NCBI GenBank assembly: GCA_947629995.1
Contig: CANRFX010000015.1
Coordinates: 1-18,374 of the forward strand
Reading direction: 5' to 3'
Length of the DNA stretch: 18,374 nucleotides
Source: an uncultured Clostridia bacterium
GTDB lineage: Bacteria; Bacillota; Clostridia; TANB77; CAG-508
Each line of letters starts with the position of its first letter. The stretch's first letter is position 1. Positions 1 to 7,422 of the stretch are shown here, one piece after another. Below the pieces are notes generated by a model that had not been told where the DNA came from, ran no database searches, and saw nothing but the letters and a program-made list of their open reading frames with translations. The position numbers and the translations under genes were made by a program.

Positions 1-670
1 CTCTTTGTACTATTTTTACAATTGGTTTTCCAATAGCAGGTATATGTAAAATAAGATTTTTTACAGCATCACTTGATTTATTATAAGATCTTTTTGTTCT
101 TAATTTACTAAGTAACATACTCATTCCGCCAATGTTCTTAGAAATACTCATTTCATTATCATTTAAAATTACTGTCATTCTTTCCTTACTATATCCTGCG
201 TCATTTAAAGCTTCTAAAGCCATTCCTCCTGTTAATGCACCATCTCCTATTACTGCAAGTACAGAATGTTTTTCTCCTTTTAAATCTCTTGCTCTTGCCA
301 TACCAAGTGCAGCAGATACAGATGTACTACTATGTCCTGTATTAAAGCAATCTGTTTCTGATTCATTTGTTTTAGGAAAACCTGCTATACCATTTAATTT
401 TCTAAGTGTTTTTAACTGTTCTCTTCTTCCAGTTATAATTTTATGTACATATGTCTGATGACCTACATCCCATACTATTTTATCTTCTGGCAAAGAAAAT
501 ACACTATGAAGAGCAATAGTTAACTCCACTACTCCTAAATTAGATGCTAAATGGCCTCCATTTTCTGATACAATATCTAATATATATTTTCGTATTTCTT
601 CTGCTAATTGTTTCTTTTCTTCTATATTTAATTTTTTTACGTCCTCTGGCGAGTTTATTTTTTCTAACAT
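1..670 (-). CDS. dxs: 1-deoxy-D-xylulose-5-phosphate synthase, N-terminal part (cut by window edge)
   Basis: Dxs condenses pyruvate and glyceraldehyde 3-phosphate, using thiamine diphosphate, in the first step of the MEP isoprenoid pathway in the cytoplasm. About 223 codons are visible from the ATG at 670; the 3' end lies beyond position 1. Family signatures are clear: GGHLASNLGVVEL (about residues 38-50, including the early conserved His), WDVGHQTYVHKI (67-78), TGHSSTSVSAALGMA (111-125), and the ThDP/Mg-binding stretch GDGALTGGMALEALND (142-157) with the downstream Asn (ILNDNEMSIS). An AGGTGG ribosome binding site (676-681) decides the start. The gene has its own promoter, and the clpC terminator lies upstream, so it is a separate transcription unit. 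There is no in-frame CGG codon in the visible part; the CGGA at 128-125 is out of frame (GGC GGA). Confidence 0.95.
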   Translation of the reverse strand, partial: MLEKINSPEDVKKLNIEEKKQLAEEIRKYILDIVSENGGHLASNLGVVELTIALHSVFSLPEDKIVWDVGHQTYVHKIITGRREQLKTLRKLNGIAGFPKTNESETDCFNTGHSSTSVSAALGMARARDLKGEKHSVLAVIGDGALTGGMALEALNDAGYSKERMTVILNDNEMSISKNIGGMSMLLSKLRTKRSYNKSSDAVKNLILHIPAIGKPIVKIVQR

Positions 671-699
671 TTTTACCACCTATCTTTTTAAGTAGTCTT

Positions 700-729
700 A
701 TTATACCATGCTAGTTTTATGTTTGTAAA
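700..729 (-). promoter_or_regulatory. Sigma-A type promoter of dxs
   Basis: On the minus strand a TTTACA -35 box (729-724) is followed by an 18-base spacer and a perfect TATAAT -10 box (705-700). A TG one base upstream of the -10 makes it an extended -10 (TGGTATAAT). It lies about 30 bases upstream of the dxs start codon and downstream of the clpC terminator. Confidence 0.7.
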
Positions 730-780
730 TGTTAATTTTTGATTTTTATATTTTATTTTTAACTCCATAAAAAATAAAAT

Positions 781-820
781 ATGCATAGCTTATATTTTAT
801 ACAAAATATAAACTCTGCAT
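781..820 (-). terminator. Rho-independent terminator after clpC
   Basis: A long hairpin lies just after the clpC stop: ATGCA pairs with TGCAT at the base, a small internal mismatch follows, then TTATATTTT pairs with AAAATATAA around a 4-base loop. On the minus strand it is followed by a T-rich run (ATTTTATTTTTTA). The stem is AT-rich, so strength is uncertain. Confidence 0.6.
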
Positions 821-829
821 ACTAATAAT

Positions 830-3284
830 TTATTTTTTTACAACAATTTTTTCATTTTCAACGCCAATTTGCGCTAATTTATTTTTCTCTAAGTTACCAT
901 CTAATATTTCTTCTGCTAACTTATCCTCTAAAACATTTTGTATTGTCCTTCTCAATGGTCTTGCACCAAAGTTTTTATCAATACCTTTACTTGCAATTAA
1001 TTGTTTGACATCTGGCATTAATTCAATTTTTATTTTTTCGTTTTCTAATCTTTTTACTACTTCATTTAGCATAATATCAATTATTTTATCTATTTCTACA
1101 TTGGTTAATTTATGGAATACAATAATTTCATCAATACGATTTATAAATTCTGGTCTTAATTCTCTTTTTAATGCTTCCATTACTTCTTTTTTAGTCTCTT
1201 CATATTCCTTTTTATTATCCTCTTCCTCTGTTTTGTTTTGGCTAAATCCTAAAGATTTCTTATCAGTAATTAATCTTGCTCCAATATTAGATGTCATTAT
1301 AATAACTGTATTTTTAAAGTTTACTGTTCTTCCTTGGCTATCAGTTAGACGACCATCTTCTAATATTTGTAATAACATATTCATTACATCAGGATGTGCT
1401 TTTTCAATTTCATCAAATAGAATTACAGAATATGGTTTTCTTCTTATTTTTTCAGTTAATTGTCCGCCTTCATCAAAGCCTACATATCCTGGAGGAGAAC
1501 CAATTAATTTTGATACAGAATGTGGTTCCATAAATTCTGACATATCAATTCTTATCATAGCATTTTCATCACCAAATAGACTCTCTGCTAATGCTTTTGA
1601 TAATTCTGTCTTTCCTACTCCAGTTGGTCCTAAGAAAAGAAATGAACCAATTGGTCTTTTAGGGTCTTTTAGACCAACCCTACTTCTACGAATTGCTTTT
1701 GCTACAGCCTCTACTGCTTCATTTTGACCTATTACTCTTTCATGAAGATTTTTCTCTAAGTTTTTAAGTCTTTCATTTTCATCTTCTGTTATTTTATTTG
1801 CAGGTATTCCGGTCCAGTTACTAATAACTTCTGCAATATTTTCTTCTGTAATATTTGTAATTTCTTTTGTATTTTTGTTTTTCCACTTTTTTTGTTCTTT
1901 CTCATATTTTTCTTTTAATTCTTTTTCTTTATCTCTTAAAGTTGCTGCTTTCTCAAATTTTTGAGTTCTAACTGCTTCTTCTTTATCTTTTTTGGTTTCT
2001 TCTATTTTTTCTTCTAATTCTTTTAAATTTTCAGGTTCTGTATATGTTTTTAGTTTTGCACGTGATGCTGCCTCATCTATTAAATCAATTGCTTTATCTG
2101 GTAAAAATCTATCATTTATATATCTAATTGACATTTTTACTGCTGCTTCTATTGCTTCATCTGTAATTTTTACACCATGATGAGCTTCATATTTATCACG
2201 AATTCCTGTCAATATTTTTATTGTATCTTTCCCTGTTGGCTCATTTACATTAACAGGACTGAATCTTCTTTCTAGAGCTGCATCTTTTTCAATATATTTT
2301 CTATATTCATTTAATGTTGTTGCACCAACTAATTGAATCTCTCCTCTTGCTAAAAGTGGTTTTAGGATATTGGCTGCATCTATTGCTCCTTCTGCTGCTC
2401 CAGCACCAACAATTGTATGGATTTCATCAATAAAAATTATAATATCTCCTGCTTTTTTTACTTCTGAAAGAGCCTTTTTTATTCTTTCTTCAAAATCTCC
2501 TCTATATTTTGCACCTGCAACCATACCAGATATATCCATACTTACTACTCTTTTATCTTTTAAAATTTCTGGCACATCACCTTGTACAATTTTTTGGGCT
2601 AATCCTTCTACTACCGCAGTTTTACCAACACCAGGTTCTCCAATTAAACAAGGATTATTTTTAGTTCTTCTTGATAAAATCTGTATTACTCTTTCTATTT
2701 CTTCTTTTCTACCAACTATTGGATCTAATTTTCCCTCTTCAGCTTTTTTGGTTAAATCTTCACCAAATTGATTTAATGTAGTTGTTTGATTATAGCTTCC
2801 TTTTCTTTTTCCGTTTTCTTTTGCTTTTTCTTCTCCACCTGATAAATCCTCTCCTTCATTAATTACTTTGATAATTTCATTATATAGTTTTGGAATATTT
2901 ACATTTAGTTCTAATAAAATTCTTGCTGCAATACAATCGCCTTCTCTTAAAATTCCAATTAATATATGTTCTGTTCCAATATAATTGTACCCTAATTTTC
3001 TTGATTCAATAAAAGCATTTTCTATTACTCTTTTAGTTCTTGGAGTAAAACCTAAGGTTTCAGTAATTGGTTCTTCTTGTCCAATCAGCTCTGCAATCTT
3101 ATCAATAATACTTTCAGGTGTAACTTCTTGATTTTCTAGAACTTTTGCAGATACTCCGGCTTCCTTCTTTTGCTAAACCATAAAGAATATGCTCTGTTCC
3201 TACATAATTATGTCCTAATTCAATTGCTAATTCGTTTGCAAATTCAATTGCCTTTTTAGCTCTGTTTGTAAACTTATAAATCAT
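830..3284 (-). CDS. clpC: ATP-dependent Clp protease ATPase subunit ClpC, read through one +1 shift at a CGG codon
   Basis: ClpC is the hexameric AAA+ unfoldase that feeds substrates, including McsB-marked ones, to ClpP. The ATG at 3284 opens a frame of 42 codons (start MIYKFTNRAKKAIEF) that meets in-frame CGG at 3158-3156 and would stop 13 codons later. Skipping the C and reading GGA continues for 775 residues to the stop at 830, giving about 817 aa, the normal ClpC length. Visible parts: Clp-N repeats (about 1-145, with GHNYVGTEHIL and GYNYIGTEHIL), Walker A GEPGVGKT (215-222), Walker B IIFIDEIH, a UVR-type middle region (EKAATLRDKEKELKE), second Walker A GPTGVGKT, and second Walker B VILFDEIEKA. 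The shifted reading gives EGSGVSAKVL, matching the family EGxGxAAKxL with its conserved Gly. A reading that starts only at 2575 would lack the N-domain and first Walker A. Last gene of the ctsR operon; 21 bases after mcsB. Confidence 0.93.
3155..3158 (-). other. CGGA +1 recoding site in clpC (codon 43)
   Basis: The zero frame reads GAA GGA AGC CGG AGT and soon stops (TGA). Dropping the C gives GAA GGA AGC GGA GTA TCT GCA, which is E-G-S-G-V-S-A, the ClpC N-domain consensus. CGG is exactly in the frame set by the ATG at 3284. The P-site codon is AGC. Confidence 0.8.
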
Positions 3285-3305
3285 ATTAAAATCTCCCCTT
3301 TCCTT

Positions 3306-4316
3306 TTATTTTTCATTCATTATTTGATGAATAACTTCGGCTCTTTTAATATCACGTTCGATTGGCTCATACTGATTTCCTAAAAATTTTTGCAAATTTG
3401 CAGGTTTAGTATAAAGATATAACTTTTGTACTTTCAAATCTGTTAATTCTTTTAAAATTCCTAAATCTGTACCCAATTTAATATTAGAAAGTAAATTTCT
3501 AGTCTCTTCTTGTGAAATTTTTTTACAATAATTTAAAATTCCATAACTTCTATAAATTAAATCTTCAAAACTAACATCATCTTTTGCAAGTAATTTTCTT
3601 GCTTCTCTTTCTTGTTTAATTATTTTTTCAACAATAACTTTTAAATTTTCAATAATTTCTTTTTCTGATATTCCAAGTGTTTGTTTATTCGATATTTGGT
3701 ACATATCTCCTGTGCTTTCCGTATTCTCTCCATATACGCCTCTTATATTTATGCCAAATGAATTAATTGCATCTAATACTTTTCTTGTATTTTTAGTTTT
3801 AGAAAGTGCTGGCAAATGAACCATAACTGATGCTCTAAGAGCTGTTCCCACATTATTGGGAAAAGATGTTAAATATCCATATTTTTTATTAATTGCATAT
3901 CCTAGAGTTTGTCCTATTTTTTCATCAATCTCTATTGCTAAATTTAAAGTGTTTTCTAAATCTAATCCACAATTAAATACTTGTATTTCTAAATGATCTA
4001 TATTTCCAATCATTATACAAATGTTTTCTTCATCATTTATTAGTATACTTCCTGTCTCATTTTTATTTAAAACAAAATCAGGACTAATTAAATTTTTTTC
4101 TACTAAACTCATTTTTGTAATTTCATCCATATCTGCTAATTTTAAAAATTTTAAATTATATCCTATTTCATAAAGTGAATCTTTTATTTTGTTTTCTAAC
4201 TTTTTGATTTCTTCTTTTTTTAAATTAAATGAAAATCCATTTATATTTCTTGAAAATCTTATCCTTGTACTTCTTGCAACATCTGAATTTTCACTTGATT
4301 GCAAATACCAATTCAT
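3306..4316 (-). CDS. mcsB: McsB-type protein arginine kinase, NEED box altered
   Basis: McsB phosphorylates arginines on proteins (and CtsR), marking them for ClpCP. The 336-aa product aligns along its length with the ATP:guanido phosphotransferase fold. STRIRFSRN (16-24), ALRASVMVHLPAL (159-171), RGVYGENTESTGDMYQISN (192-210) and the C-terminal RDIKRAEVI (321-329, RDxxRA phosphoarginine-binding motif) are all present. Two key stretches differ from the Bacillus subtilis form as I recall it. NEEDHxRIQ is here GNIDHLEIQ (104-112), losing the catalytic Glu pair and the phosphate-contacting Arg. TSCPTN is here TSFPNN (150-155), with Phe152 for the usual Cys. It may therefore be a weak or inactive kinase that keeps an adaptor role. 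It starts 2 bases after the mcsA stop, with a GGAGGGA site inside the mcsA end, so translation is coupled. Confidence 0.9.
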   Translation of the reverse strand: MNWYLQSSENSDVARSTRIRFSRNINGFSFNLKKEEIKKLENKIKDSLYEIGYNLKFLKLADMDEITKMSLVEKNLISPDFVLNKNETGSILINDEENICIMIGNIDHLEIQVFNCGLDLENTLNLAIEIDEKIGQTLGYAINKKYGYLTSFPNNVGTALRASVMVHLPALSKTKNTRKVLDAINSFGINIRGVYGENTESTGDMYQISNKQTLGISEKEIIENLKVIVEKIIKQEREARKLLAKDDVSFEDLIYRSYGILNYCKKISQEETRNLLSNIKLGTDLGILKELTDLKVQKLYLYTKPANLQKFLGNQYEPIERDIKRAEVIHQIMNEK

Positions 4317-4318
4317 CT

Positions 4319-4876
4319 CTATCCCTCCATTTTCTTTATTTCATCTCTTAATTTTGCCGCATCTTCATATCTTTCTTCTTTTATCGCTTGTTTTAACTCA
4401 TCTTGTAATTTTTCTAATTTGTTTTCTTTCTTCATTTCTTTTGGAACTGATTTTTTTTCTTGTTTTTCTTCTTCACTTTTATCTATCTTATTATCCATAA
4501 TTTTTCCAATTCTTCCAACATGGCGATTAGCTCCTTGAATTCTTTTAATAATTGGATCTAATCTTTCTTGGAATACTTCATAACAGTTTCCACATCCTAA
4601 TCTTCCAGTATTTACAATATCATCAAAAGTATATCCACATTGGTCACATTTTAATGTTTTTATTTCATTTAATAAAGGCATAAAATCTGGTGTTGCAAAA
4701 TCCTCCATAAATTCTCCAAAAAAACTAGAAAAATCGATTGGCATACTAAAGTCCATATTTGTTATTCCTAATTTTTGACTACACTCCTCACATAAATTTA
4801 ATTCTTTTTTTCTTCCATTTATATTTTCTGAATATTTTACATTTGCTTCTCTTTTTCCACAATTATCACACAACAT
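4319..4876 (-). CDS. mcsA: McsA, zinc-binding activator of McsB with UVR motif
   Basis: McsA activates the McsB kinase and helps tune CtsR and ClpC. The 185-aa protein has four CxxC pairs: C3/C6, C29/C32, C77/C80 and C95/C98, fitting two zinc sites. A charged linker (about 130-153) leads to a C-terminal UVR motif (about 154-184, LQDELKQAIKEERYEDAAKLR), which in this family contacts partner proteins. Length and architecture are normal. The start is set by an AGGGAGGA site directly next to the end of the upstream palindromic element (4892-5003), which separates this gene from ctsR. Downstream, mcsB starts 2 bases after the stop. Confidence 0.95.
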   Translation of the reverse strand: MLCDNCGKREANVKYSENINGRKKELNLCEECSQKLGITNMDFSMPIDFSSFFGEFMEDFATPDFMPLLNEIKTLKCDQCGYTFDDIVNTGRLGCGNCYEVFQERLDPIIKRIQGANRHVGRIGKIMDNKIDKSEEEKQEKKSVPKEMKKENKLEKLQDELKQAIKEERYEDAAKLRDEIKKMEG

Positions 4877-4891
4877 ACTAAATTCCTCCCT

Positions 4892-5003
4892 TAGGTGTTT
4901 TTTGGGACGGGGTCAAAAAACACCCTATTTTTTTGATTAATTCAATTTAAAATTTAAATTTTTTTCAATGGGTGTTTTTTGACCCCGTCCCAAAAAACAC
5001 CTA
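4892..5003. repeat. Palindromic MITE-like element, copy 1 (ctsR/mcsA gap)
   Basis: A 112-bp element with perfect 33-bp terminal inverted repeats (4892-4924 and 4971-5003), each beginning TAGGTGTTTTTTGGGACGGG, around a 46-bp AT-rich core. Each arm is also a small hairpin by itself (GGTGTTTTTTG pairing with CAAAAAACACC). The GGTG...CACC body is flanked by TA on both sides, as expected for TA target duplication by IS630/Tc1-type elements. The element supplies the TAG stop of ctsR and abuts the mcsA ribosome binding site. The core matches that of the copy at 11496-11605. Confidence 0.9.
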
Positions 5004-5444
5004 GTTCAAATTTAACAACATGTTCTTGAATATTCTTGCTCTTACTTTATCTTTGTTATCTTTATCTAGTTGTAATACATTATCACTTGTTGCTACTTTT
5101 AATAATTTTGCTTCTTTTGCACTTAAAATATCATATGTTAGAAAATCACTAATTAGTATATCAACTTCATTTGAAGTTATCTCTGAACCAATATTATTAA
5201 TAATATGCAAAAGATAATCTGATTTTGTATTGTTTACTTTTTTTATTGTGATATGCCCTCCACCACCTCTTCTGCTTTCTACATAATAACCTTGCGATGG
5301 CTTAAACCTAGTTGCTATTACATAATTTATTTGAGACGGTACACAATTAAACTGCTCTGCAAGTTCATTTCTTTGTATTTCTATACTGTCTTCTTCATCA
5401 AATAAATCTTTAATAAATTCTTCTATTATATCTGATATTCTCAT
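5001..5444 (-). CDS. ctsR: CtsR, heat-shock transcriptional repressor
   Basis: CtsR is a dimeric winged-helix repressor that binds heptad repeats upstream of clp genes and is inactivated by heat and by McsB/McsA. The 147-aa product has the N-terminal helix-turn-helix (about 24-46, RNELAEQFNCVPSQINYVI) and the glycine-rich DNA-contacting wing ESRRGGGGHITI (56-67). A C-terminal dimer/ClpC-interaction domain follows (about 75-147). Length is slightly below the usual 150-155. The start is set by AAGGAGAG upstream. Two CtsR boxes in its own promoter indicate autoregulation. The TAG stop is the end of the palindromic element, so the insertion may have replaced the last residues. Confidence 0.95.
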   Translation of the reverse strand: MRISDIIEEFIKDLFDEEDSIEIQRNELAEQFNCVPSQINYVIATRFKPSQGYYVESRRGGGGHITIKKVNNTKSDYLLHIINNIGSEITSNEVDILISDFLTYDILSAKEAKLLKVATSDNVLQLDKDNKDKVRARIFKNMLLNLN

Positions 5445-5479
5445 TTCATCACTCTCCTTCTATTTTTGTTTTTATTGAC

Positions 5480-5496
5480 TTTGACTTTCTTTGACT
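5480..5496 (-). promoter_or_regulatory. CtsR operator, promoter-proximal box
   Basis: On the minus strand AGTCAAA-GAA-AGTCAAA, a close match to the CtsR consensus RGTCAAA-NAN-RGTCAAA. It sits just downstream of the -10 box (5511-5506), over the expected transcription start, so bound CtsR would block initiation. A further partial AGTCAA half-site follows directly. Confidence 0.9.
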
Positions 5497-5505
5497 TACA
5501 AATAT

Positions 5506-5533
5506 ATTATATTCTTTCTCAAAATTTTTTCAA
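5506..5533 (-). promoter_or_regulatory. Promoter of the ctsR-mcsA-mcsB-clpC operon
   Basis: On the minus strand TTGAAA (5533-5528), a 16-base spacer, then TATAAT (5511-5506). It is bracketed by two CtsR boxes, one upstream of the -35 and one after the -10, which identifies it as the regulated operon promoter. Confidence 0.8.
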
Positions 5534-5541
5534 GAATGTTT

Positions 5542-5558
5542 TTTGACCTTCTTTGACT
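5542..5558 (-). promoter_or_regulatory. CtsR operator, distal box
   Basis: On the minus strand AGTCAAA-GAA-GGTCAAA, a full match to the CtsR heptad consensus, 8 bases upstream of the -35 box. With the box at 5480-5496 it brackets the promoter. Confidence 0.9.
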
Positions 5559-5610
5559 TTTTGTTTGTTTTTTTAATTGTTTTTTTGTTATTTTCTCTTT
5601 TTTTCTCTTT

Positions 5611-5794
5611 TTATTTTTGTTTTTTATCCTTTTTTGTCATATTCTGTAATTCTTCTACCTTTTCTTTTTGTTCTGGCAATGTTATCCAAGTAAAATAAGA
5701 AGAAATGAATTCTCCATATTTTGTGCTATCTTCTCCTACTTCTGAAACTCCTTGTTCTACTCCGTTTTTCTTTATTTTTTCTTTTTGAATTCAT
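5611..5794 (-). CDS. Small unrecognised ORF, about 60 aa if read through a +1 shift at CGG
   Basis: I do not recognise this product. From the ATG at 5794 ten codons (MNSKRKNKEK) lead to in-frame CGG at 5764-5762. The zero frame then gives an Arg-rich run and stops at TAG 12 codons on. Skipping the C and reading GGA gives 50 further codons (GVEQGVSEVGEDSTKYGEF..., then SSYFTWITLPEQKEKVEEL) to TAA at 5613-5611. The result is a hydrophilic, Lys/Glu-rich small protein with an aromatic patch. The site is CGGA, as in the four recognisable genes. The ribosome binding site is weak (AAAGAGAG); an in-frame ATG at 5830 is an alternative start. It lies upstream of the ctsR promoter, divergent from the NfeD gene. 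It could also be a decayed gene remnant; homologues would decide. Apart from this and the regulatory sites, I see no gene between 5445 and 5936. Confidence 0.45.
5761..5764 (-). other. CGGA candidate recoding site in the small ORF
   Basis: Zero frame GAA AAA CGG AGT, reaching TAG after 12 codons; the +1 reading GGA GTA GAA CAA GGA opens 50 codons. P-site codon AAA. This site was found by looking for in-frame CGG, not from a known protein family, so it is suggestive rather than independent proof. Confidence 0.45.
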
Positions 5795-5895
5795 AAAATA
5801 CACACTCTCTTTCTTTATTGTTATGTGCATATTTTTGATTTTTATTCAATTTTTTGTTAATTTTACATAAAACTATTCCTTTTTTTCCAAAAATA

Positions 5896-5904
5896 TGCTA
5901 TAAT
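5896..5904 (+). promoter_or_regulatory. Extended -10 promoter of the NfeD-SPFH unit
   Basis: TGCTATAAT, a perfect -10 with the TG extension, lies 32 bases before the ATG at 5937. No convincing -35 box is seen, which extended -10 promoters tolerate. The strong site AAGGAGG (5922-5928) follows. Confidence 0.6.
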
Positions 5905-5936
5905 TGAAATAGTTGTAAATTAAGGAGGTTCTTTTT

Positions 5937-6368
5937 ATGTGGCAAATTTGGTTAATCATAGCAGGTTTTTGTTTCATAATAGAAATTATGACTGCTGGAT
6001 TTTTAGTTTTTTGGTTTGCAATTGGAGCTTTACTTGCAATGGTTACAAGTATTTTTGTTGATAACATTATTATTCAAACTGCAGTATTTGTCATATCTTC
6101 TGGACTTTTAATTTTAGCAACAAAACCTTTTGTTGAAAAGTTTGTGCAAAATAAAAATTCTATTCAAACTAATGTATATTCAACTGTTGGAAAAACTGGA
6201 ATTGTTATTCAAGATATTGATTCAATTAATGGTACTGGTCAAATAAAAGTAGATGGCGAAGTTTGGTCAGCAATTGGAATTAATCAAACAAATATTGCAA
6301 AAGGTACTGAAGTAAAAATTGATGAAATAAAAGGTGTTAAATTAATTGTTTCACCAATCGAAAAATAG
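5937..6368 (+). CDS. NfeD-family membrane protein
   Basis: NfeD-like proteins are membrane partners of SPFH/stomatin proteins and may help organise membrane microdomains or protein quality control. The 143-aa product is the short form. It has hydrophobic segments at about 4-25, 26-40 and 45-62, then a soluble C-terminal OB-fold (about 82-143) with the family pattern GQIKVDGEVWSA (101-112) and a terminal VKIDEIKGVKLIV. The serine-protease domain of long NfeD forms is absent. An AAGGAGG site decides the start. The SPFH gene follows after 41 bases, the classic pairing. Codon use resembles the neighbours, and there is no CGG codon. Confidence 0.9.
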   Translation: MWQIWLIIAGFCFIIEIMTAGFLVFWFAIGALLAMVTSIFVDNIIIQTAVFVISSGLLILATKPFVEKFVQNKNSIQTNVYSTVGKTGIVIQDIDSINGTGQIKVDGEVWSAIGINQTNIAKGTEVKIDEIKGVKLIVSPIEK

Positions 6369-6409
6369 TTTTTAATTTATATTTATATAAATAAAAGGAG
6401 GAAAATTTT

Positions 6410-7321
6410 ATGTGGTTTTTATTAGTTCTACTTGTTATTATTTTAATAATAGCAGTTATGTCTATTAAGATCGTTAAACAATCTGAGGTATACATTATCG
6501 AAAGATTAGGTAAATTTTATAAGGTAGCTGATGCTGGTCTTACAATTATAATTCCTTTCTTCGATCATGTTAGAAGTGTCGTAAGTTTAAAACAACAAAC
6601 TATGGATGTTCCACCTCAAGGAGTTATTACAAAAGATAATGTTACAATTACAATAGATACAGTTGTATTTTACCAAATAACAGATCCTGCAAAAGCAGTA
6701 TATGAAATTCAAAGTCTAAAAAAAGGAATTGAATATCTTGCTATTACAACAATTCGTGATATCATTGGTAAAATGGACTTAGATGAAACATTCAGTTCAA
6801 GAGATGGCATTAATAACCAATTAAGAGTTGTACTTGATGAAGCAACTGATAAATGGGGATGTAAAATTGATCGTGTGGAAATAAAAGATATTACTCCACC
6901 TGCTGATATTAGAGATGCAATGGAAAAAGAAATGAATGCAGAAAGAAATAAAAGAGCATTAATTCTAGAATCAGAAGCACAAAGGCAATCTGCTATTACT
7001 ATCGCAGAAGGTAGAAAACAAGCAGCCATCCTAGATGCTGAAGCAGACAAAGAAGCAAAAATTAGAAGAGCTATTGGTGAAGCACAAGCTATTAAAGAAG
7101 TTGCTGAAGCAAAAGCAAAAGAAATTCAAATGGTATATGATGCTATGAAAAAAGCAGATCCTAATGATAAATTAGTACAATTAAAATCTTTAGAAGCTTT
7201 ACAAGAAGTTGCAAAAGGTGATGCAAATAAAGTATTCATTCCATTTGAAGCAACAAGTGCTTTAAGTTCATTAGGAGCAATGAAAGAAGTTTTAACTGAT
7301 AAAGAAAAAAAAGTTAAATAA
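6410..7321 (+). CDS. SPFH/stomatin-like protein (slipin, QmcA type)
   Basis: This membrane-anchored SPFH protein is expected to oligomerise in the cytoplasmic membrane with its NfeD partner. The 303-aa product has an N-terminal membrane anchor (about 2-19, almost all L/V/I). The SPFH domain follows (about 20-190, with EVYIIERLGKF, DVPPQGVITKDNVTI and the typical ALxxxRxxIGxMxLDE region as AITTIRDIIGKMDLDE). An Ala/Glu/Lys-rich coiled coil (about 175-245, AERNKRALILESEAQRQSAI) leads to a short C-terminal tail. Length is normal. It is preceded by AAAGGAGGAAAA and ends before the bidirectional terminator at 7369-7401. I leave the symbol blank because naming differs among species. Confidence 0.9.
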   Translation: MWFLLVLLVIILIIAVMSIKIVKQSEVYIIERLGKFYKVADAGLTIIIPFFDHVRSVVSLKQQTMDVPPQGVITKDNVTITIDTVVFYQITDPAKAVYEIQSLKKGIEYLAITTIRDIIGKMDLDETFSSRDGINNQLRVVLDEATDKWGCKIDRVEIKDITPPADIRDAMEKEMNAERNKRALILESEAQRQSAITIAEGRKQAAILDAEADKEAKIRRAIGEAQAIKEVAEAKAKEIQMVYDAMKKADPNDKLVQLKSLEALQEVAKGDANKVFIPFEATSALSSLGAMKEVLTDKEKKVK

Positions 7322-7368
7322 CTAAATAATAAAGCAGATACATAATAATTTTATACCTAACAAACCTA

Positions 7369-7401
7369 AAAAAGGATAGTATTTTACTTACTATCCTTTT
7401 T
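7369..7401. terminator. Bidirectional terminator between convergent genes
   Basis: A 13-bp stem (AAAAAGGATAGTA pairing with TACTATCCTTTTT) around a 7-base loop. A T run follows on the plus strand (TTTTTATATATT) and on the minus strand (TTTTTTAGG). It lies between the convergent SPFH gene and GGGtGRT gene and can serve both. Confidence 0.9.
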
Positions 7402-7422
7402 ATATATTAAATTTTTCCAATT

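Noticed and set aside
1005..1727. Long plus-strand open frame opposite clpC
   Set aside because: It is the antisense shadow of a strongly conserved AAA+ region, with no ribosome binding site and a low-complexity Ser/Phe/Ile-rich product.
4892..5003. The palindromic element as a rho-independent terminator
   Set aside because: The stem is perfect and very long, an identical copy lies in another operon, and it sits between genes that should be co-transcribed; a mobile palindrome fits better, although it may still affect transcription.
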